64,000 bases of DNA from MA-ANB-1 sp965216445. Its GTDB lineage: Bacteria; Actinomycetota; Acidimicrobiia; Spongiisociales; ZC4RG35. The notes under the pieces are model-generated. The model was not told the origin of the DNA. It ran no database searches and saw only the letters and a list, made by a program, of their open reading frames with translations. The stretch spans positions 62,001-126,000 of the forward strand of contig OZ244166.1 of assembly GCA_965216445.1 (NCBI GenBank), in the 5' to 3' direction. Of this stretch, positions 60,062 through 64,000 are shown piece after piece. Both the position numbers and the translations under genes were made by a program. How positions within the stretch are numbered: position 1 is the stretch's first letter; each line of letters starts with the position of its first letter.

Positions 60062-60493
60062 CTAGGACTTGGCCCGGCTGGGGACCTCTTGGAGCATGAA
60101 GGTGTTGCCGTCGGGGTCGGAGAAGTGTGCGACCGACGCATAATCGCGACGCTCCGGATCAACGCCAGGCTGGATGCCCTCTTTACTGAAGTGGGTGATT
60201 TCGTCGATTTCGGCGCCTCGGGCAACGAGTTCTGCTCGTGCGGACTCGATGTCGGAAACAACGATGTACGTCTCTTTGTAGGAACCGGGTGTGGCGTCGG
60301 AGAGTTTGGTCCCAAACGCTATCGAACATCCCGAACCTGGCGGAGTCACCTGTACGAAACGCATCCCGTCGCCCAGTTCGAAGTCTCCGTCCAACGGGAA
60401 CCCAAGCGTTTCTGAGTAGAACTCCTTGGCCCGGTCGACATCACTGACGGGAATCATGACTACTTCAATGGAAAACTGGTTGCTGTTTGTCAT
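60062..60493 (-). CDS. VOC-superfamily (glyoxalase/dioxygenase-like) protein
   Basis: A 143-residue VOC protein: VVMIPVSDVDRAKEFYSETLGFPLDGD, FVQVTPPGSGCSIAFG, YIVVSDIESARAELVARGAEI, and the closing HFSDPDGNTFMLQEVP. The metal-ligand positions of true glyoxalase I are not all present, so a binding or resistance role is possible. Confidence 0.9.
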   Translation of the reverse strand: MTNSNQFSIEVVMIPVSDVDRAKEFYSETLGFPLDGDFELGDGMRFVQVTPPGSGCSIAFGTKLSDATPGSYKETYIVVSDIESARAELVARGAEIDEITHFSKEGIQPGVDPERRDYASVAHFSDPDGNTFMLQEVPSRAKS

Positions 60494-60546
60494 GACTCCA
60501 ACCTAAGGGATTTGGTAGGAAAGTGTTTCATGCGGTCAGCGTGAGG

Positions 60547-61512
60547 TCATCTGCCGCTGACCATGGTCGAGACCGAGTCGAGCCACTCCGGCTCGGCATC
60601 TTTCCAGAGGCCTGGGTCGAGCAGATACTTCCAGGTCGTGGAGTCTGCGAGCGTCTGGGAGGCGCCGGACACCAGCGTTGCGGCAGCGCCTGCTGCCGCA
60701 CCGAGAACGGCTGAGGGACCGAGGCCAAACTCGGCGAGTTCTGATGCAATCAACCCGGCAATGAGGGCGTCACCAGCGCCAGTGGCGTCGACCGGGTCGA
60801 CTTTCGGCGGTGCTAACTGCACTGTCGACATGCCGTCAGTCAGGACGAACGGATCGGCCCCGGATGTCATCGCGACGCGTTTCACTCCAGCGTCAACCAG
60901 GTGCAGCGGTGGATTGCTCACTCCGGTGGCTTCGCGCAAAGAGACTCGGCCGCCTGCAACGATTCGGAACTTGTTCAGCCGATCGCCGATCGTCTGGCGG
61001 ATCCGGCCGCCTACACCGCTGGGCACGTCGAGGGAGATCGGAATCTCCAGTTCGCCGGCTTTGTCTATTGCTTCGATCGCCGAGTCACGTTGAGTTCCAT
61101 CCATCAATGCGTACCCCGAGACGTGAAGCCACTCGATGCCTGTCTCCCAGAGTTGTGGGTTGACGTAGTCGACGTTCGCACCGCGGGCTCCGATCATGGT
61201 TCGTTCACCGTTGGGTGTGACCATCACGGTGTTCATAGCGGTCGGGTGAGCCTCAGACTTGGTGGTCAGATCCGTCGATACACCAAACGACTCGAGTTGG
61301 GACAAGGCTCGTTGTCCCGGTTCATCGACTCCGACACAACCCATAACGGCGACGCCGTGGCCAAGCCGGCTCAGGACGACACCAGTGTTCACCGCCGAAC
61401 CGCCGAGGATTTCGCGTCTTCTTGTCGAAAACACTTCTTCGCCTGGACCCGGAAGGTGGTCAACGGTGAGGACCACATCGATGTTGATGTCGCCCAGAGT
61501 GGCGATTCTCAT
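60547..61512 (-). CDS. PfkB-family carbohydrate kinase
   Basis: A 321-residue ribokinase-like kinase. The N-terminal PfkB signature is GGSAVNTGVVLSRLGHGVAVMGCVG and the C-terminal one is VDPVDATGAGDALIAGLIAS with the anion hole and catalytic Asp. It lacks a clear substrate signature. It is divergent from a TrpF-like barrel gene 47 bp away, which hints at a shared sugar-phosphate step. Confidence 0.92.
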   Translation of the reverse strand: MRIATLGDINIDVVLTVDHLPGPGEEVFSTRRREILGGSAVNTGVVLSRLGHGVAVMGCVGVDEPGQRALSQLESFGVSTDLTTKSEAHPTAMNTVMVTPNGERTMIGARGANVDYVNPQLWETGIEWLHVSGYALMDGTQRDSAIEAIDKAGELEIPISLDVPSGVGGRIRQTIGDRLNKFRIVAGGRVSLREATGVSNPPLHLVDAGVKRVAMTSGADPFVLTDGMSTVQLAPPKVDPVDATGAGDALIAGLIASELAEFGLGPSAVLGAAAGAAATLVSGASQTLADSTTWKYLLDPGLWKDAEPEWLDSVSTMVSGR

Positions 61513-61559
61513 CAGTTGGTGCGGGTCGACATTGTTGAGGATGGTAACGGTCTTACCCT

Positions 61560-62240
61560 GTGCCCGTGATTACCCAGATCTACACGGCCCAGAGCCCCGA
61601 GGAGGCAATTGCCCTCGCAAACCTACGTGTCGATCATGTCGGAATCACAGTGTCCAACCGAGGACTTCCCGGTGAGATCGCTTGGGAGACTGGCGCCGAG
61701 GTCATCGACGCGCTCAAGAGTGAGAAGTCACGATGTGTTGCCTTGACCGTCGAAACCGATCCCATGACCGTTCAGCAGTTCGCCGTCGGTTTACGGCCTG
61801 ACATTCTCCACCTTTGTGGCGACGTTGTGGAGTTCCCCCCCGAGCAAGTGGCGCGGCTTAGAGGTTGGCTGCGCGATCACGACCTTGCGGTCGACATCAT
61901 GCAAGCCATCCCGATGTCGGGGTCCGAGTCGGTCCAACTCGCCCTCGAATTCGAACCATATGTCGACTGGCTCATCCTGGATTCGGTGACCGATGCGGTG
62001 GCCGGGATTGGGGCTGCCGGTGTGACTCACGATTGGAGCTTGAGTCGCCTGATTGTGGAGCGGGTTTCGGTCCCGGTCATACTCGCTGGTGGACTCGGAC
62101 CGGAAAACGTGGCCGAAGCGATTCGGATAGTGAGTCCGGCCGGAGTCGATTCACTCACAAAGACCAACACCTATCACTCCGATGGGAGCTTTGAGAAGGA
62201 CCTCGATGCCGTCGCAAGGTTCATGGCGGCGGCCAGGTAG
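61560..62240 (+). CDS. Phosphoribosylanthranilate isomerase-like (TrpF-like) TIM barrel
   Basis: A 226-residue beta/alpha barrel. It has DHVGITVSNRG, DILHLCGDVVEFPPEQV, the phosphate-binding end VPVILAGGLGPENVAEAIRIVSPAGVDSLTKTN. The Gly-Gly-Leu-Gly-Pro-Glu-Asn motif is that of TrpF. The catalytic N-terminal Cys of TrpF (KxCG) is absent here, so it is probably a relative with another substrate. No trp gene is nearby. Start GTG 61560 or 61566. Confidence 0.75.
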   Translation: MPVITQIYTAQSPEEAIALANLRVDHVGITVSNRGLPGEIAWETGAEVIDALKSEKSRCVALTVETDPMTVQQFAVGLRPDILHLCGDVVEFPPEQVARLRGWLRDHDLAVDIMQAIPMSGSESVQLALEFEPYVDWLILDSVTDAVAGIGAAGVTHDWSLSRLIVERVSVPVILAGGLGPENVAEAIRIVSPAGVDSLTKTNTYHSDGSFEKDLDAVARFMAAAR

Positions 62241-62250
62241 CGTCAAGCCA

Positions 62251-63036
62251 ATGGAACAGCAAGACATCAAATCGGAAAGCCGGGGCTTGCTGCGCAGCTT
62301 TCGTCAATACCTGCCAGCGATACGTCGGCTCCCGGTTGGAGAGTTGCTGGGCAAGGATGACCTCTGCACCGACGAGTTCCTCCTAGGTCGAGACGGCGAC
62401 CTTGAGATCTACTACGCGCCATTTGACCACTTGAACACCAGCGCATCACTGTGCCTGGTTGGGGTAACACCTGGGTGGACCCAGATGAAGGCCTCCTTTG
62501 TCGCGGCATACGAGGCCATCGCAGAGAACCTCTCCGAGGAAGAAGCCTTGAAACGATCCAAGTTCGCTGCGTCTTTCTCTGGAGCGATGCGCAACAACCT
62601 GGTCGCGATGCTCGACGCGTTGGGTATGCACCGCGCACTCGGAATCAAGTCAGCTTCAGACCTATTTGCCAAGAGAACAGATCTTTGGCACCCAACATCG
62701 GCGGTTCGTTACCCGGTGTTCAAGTCTGGAAAGAACTACTCCGGGTCCAGCCCCGAGCTCCTTCGGTCCGGTTTGCTGGTTCCTTACGTGGAAGACGTTC
62801 TGGGTCCCGAACTCCGAGATGTTGGTGGTGCCCTGATCGTGCCGCTTGGTAAAGCAGTCGAAAGCGCCCTGTCGCATCTGGTTGCCCGCGGTGTCATAAG
62901 CGAGGATCGCTGCCTTTTCGGGTTCCCCCATCCTTCGGGCGCCAATGCTTCCAGAGTCAGACAGTTCGGTGAACAGAGCGAGAGGCTCACTGCATCGATA
63001 CATCGCTGGTTCGACTCGTCTTCCGGGGGCCTTTGA
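62251..63036 (+). CDS. Uracil-DNA glycosylase superfamily-like protein
   Basis: A 261-residue protein. LCLVGVTPGWTQMKASF fits motif 1 (GxxPG), and LFGFPHPSGANASRVRQF fits motif 2 (HPSxxN) of the UDG superfamily. The middle carries the insert WHPTSAVRYPVFKSGKNYSG. The activity and base specificity cannot be told. ATG 62251 is chosen because the longer frame overlaps the barrel gene. Confidence 0.6.
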   Translation: MEQQDIKSESRGLLRSFRQYLPAIRRLPVGELLGKDDLCTDEFLLGRDGDLEIYYAPFDHLNTSASLCLVGVTPGWTQMKASFVAAYEAIAENLSEEEALKRSKFAASFSGAMRNNLVAMLDALGMHRALGIKSASDLFAKRTDLWHPTSAVRYPVFKSGKNYSGSSPELLRSGLLVPYVEDVLGPELRDVGGALIVPLGKAVESALSHLVARGVISEDRCLFGFPHPSGANASRVRQFGEQSERLTASIHRWFDSSSGGL

Positions 63037-63039
63037 GCC

Positions 63040-63792
63040 CTACCAGTAGGTCACGTGGCGGGAGCTGCGGATCATCGCCACCTGCCATTCGTGGAGCAGA
63101 TTGTCTGCACGTCGCGGTCGCATCAGGTTGTCACGAGACTTGTGATGCCATAGGCCACATGCGTGTCCCAGTTCATGGGCTAGGGCGCCGCCCTTGGGCC
63201 CTTCCACTGTTACATAGTCGGAGAATTGGCCCAGGGAGCAACCAGAGGCACCTTCTACCTCTCTCACTACGAATACAACGACCGGAGCGGCGAAGCCGAC
63301 CAATCGTCTACCTGCCCCGCGAAAATGGTGGCGACTCGACATGTACTCGAACACCGATCCCTTGGTCCAGAGGTCTTCCACCCACGCTTGAAAGTTCACT
63401 CCAACCTGCGCAATGTGGTTGGTTTCAACAACTCCGACTGATTCGATGATCAAATCGACACTGGCATGCTCTTTGAAGATGTCGCGAGCAGATGCGATTG
63501 CCGGAGCCAATGTCTCGTCGGTGGCGACTGGTGGGCCGCCGTCATCGACGATGAGTAGACATACCCGGTATTTCTTGCGCCAGCGGAAACCGACACTGTC
63601 GATGATGAGTCCAGGGATGGAGAGCACTCTCCAGGCTAGGTCGATCAGGAAGTCCCAAATCTGACGGAGGGAGCGTCCAAGCACAGGGATTGCAAAGATG
63701 AGGCTGGCTACGAAGCCAATAGCGTCAAGAACCCCCGCTAAACCCCTTAAGAAGTATCGCAAAAAAAGCCCTGTCCTTTCAGGTTCATCCAT
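63040..63792 (-). CDS. Membrane-anchored metzincin-type zinc protease
   Basis: A 250-residue protein. The first 65 residues are hydrophobic (FLRGLAGVLDAIGFVASLIFAIPVLG, then ...LIDLAWRVLSIPGLIIDSVGF), giving one or two membrane segments. The catalytic part has AHELGHACGLWHH: H206, E207, H210, G213 and H216 form the full HExxHxxGxxH zinc site, with NLM as a likely Met-turn at 222-224. This is the metzincin/matrixin type. Only a small domain is present and there is no clear pro-domain; substrate unknown. Confidence 0.82.
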   Translation of the reverse strand: MDEPERTGLFLRYFLRGLAGVLDAIGFVASLIFAIPVLGRSLRQIWDFLIDLAWRVLSIPGLIIDSVGFRWRKKYRVCLLIVDDGGPPVATDETLAPAIASARDIFKEHASVDLIIESVGVVETNHIAQVGVNFQAWVEDLWTKGSVFEYMSSRHHFRGAGRRLVGFAAPVVVFVVREVEGASGCSLGQFSDYVTVEGPKGGALAHELGHACGLWHHKSRDNLMRPRRADNLLHEWQVAMIRSSRHVTYW

Positions 63793-63852
63793 AACCCGAT
63801 GCTATGGCACGCGGGCGACGATTGGGTGCATCCGCGGGAGCGAGAAACCCGA

Positions 63853-63881
63853 GGGAGGGTGCTCGAGATGAACACCCTCCC
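63853..63881 (-). terminator. Hairpin downstream of the edge gene
   Basis: GGGAGGGTG (63853-63861) and CACCCTCCC (63873-63881) form a 9-bp stem with an 11-nt loop. It lies 12 bp after the stop of the leftward gene at the right edge. The rest of 63793-63892 carries nothing I can support. Confidence 0.6.
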
Positions 63882-63892
63882 AGAAGTCGGAA

Positions 63893-64000
63893 CTAGCCGA
63901 CCAGTGCTGGTTGATCGAGGTCGATCTGGATTTCCGGATCGTCAAGATGCCCTTCAATAGACACGTTGGGGATCCATTCCAACCAGCTGGGGAAATACCA
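63893..64000 (-). CDS. 3' end of an unknown leftward gene
   Basis: The frame is open across the right edge and ends in TAG at 63895-63893. The last 35 residues are hydrophilic to amphipathic: WYFPSWLEWIPN, then EGHLDDPEIQIDLDQP and ALVG. No family can be named. Confidence 0.6.
   Translation of the reverse strand, partial: WYFPSWLEWIPNVSIEGHLDDPEIQIDLDQPALVG

Noticed and set aside
61560..62240. True TrpF of tryptophan synthesis
   Set aside because: The catalytic N-terminal cysteine motif is absent and no trp genes are near.

Overview
The window reads as a chromosomal replication-origin region of a high-GC actinobacterium, most likely of the class Acidimicrobiia or a near relative. This rests on the origin gene order (parA-rsmG-jag-yidC-yidD-rnpA-rpmH on one strand, dnaA-dnaN-recF-DUF721-gyrB-gyrA-DUF3566 on the other), frequent GTG/TTG starts, F420/FMN split-barrel proteins, a short-type GlgP and a GH57/DUF3536 enzyme. 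No sequence search was possible, so the taxonomy is inference. I saw no rRNA, tRNA, CRISPR array, insertion sequence or prophage.

Layout. 1-3.6 kb: a leftward operon from rpmH to parA with two parS-like sites. 3.6-12.6 kb: DnaA boxes, dnaA, a likely oriC between dnaA and dnaN with boxes followed by DnaA-trio-like triplets, then dnaN, recF, a DUF721 gene, gyrB and gyrA. 12.7-24.8 kb: membrane and secreted proteins, two lipoproteins (beta-propeller and FG-GAP/UnbV), a zinc metallopeptidase, two MFS transporters and proBA. 24.9-36.1 kb: a glycogen block of glgP, GH57/DUF3536, glgB, esterase, ATP-grasp, esterase, glgA and glgC. 36.7-37.6 kb: a non-coding array of hairpin-rich repeats, with a related locus at 57.7-58.2 kb. 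37.6-45.3 kb: secreted beta-propeller lipoprotein, split-barrel and DHFR-like proteins, TauE/SafE permease, Hsp20, NAD(P)H-hydrate epimerase and a channel-like protein.

45.4-51.0 kb holds the most system-like unit. A cytosolic subtilisin-like protease is divergent from a TPR-CHAT (caspase-like) protease, followed by a sigma factor translationally coupled to a small beta-rich protein. Two very small basic proteins flank the unit, each followed by a perfect-stem terminator. It looks like an uncharacterised protease and sigma-factor signalling or conflict module.

51.1-64 kb: a zinc-ribbon protein, FAD oxidoreductase, secreted EEP-family nuclease or phosphatase, DUF2807 lipoprotein, ArsR/SRPBCC pair, lysoplasmalogenase, glyoxalase-like protein, PfkB kinase divergent from a TrpF-like barrel, a uracil-DNA-glycosylase-like protein, a membrane-anchored metzincin-type protease, and the 3' end of an unknown gene at the right edge.

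Start codons were often moved inward from the longest frame, using Shine-Dalgarno sequences, ATGA/GTGA overlaps with the upstream gene, signal peptides or family N-termini; the reason is given in each entry.
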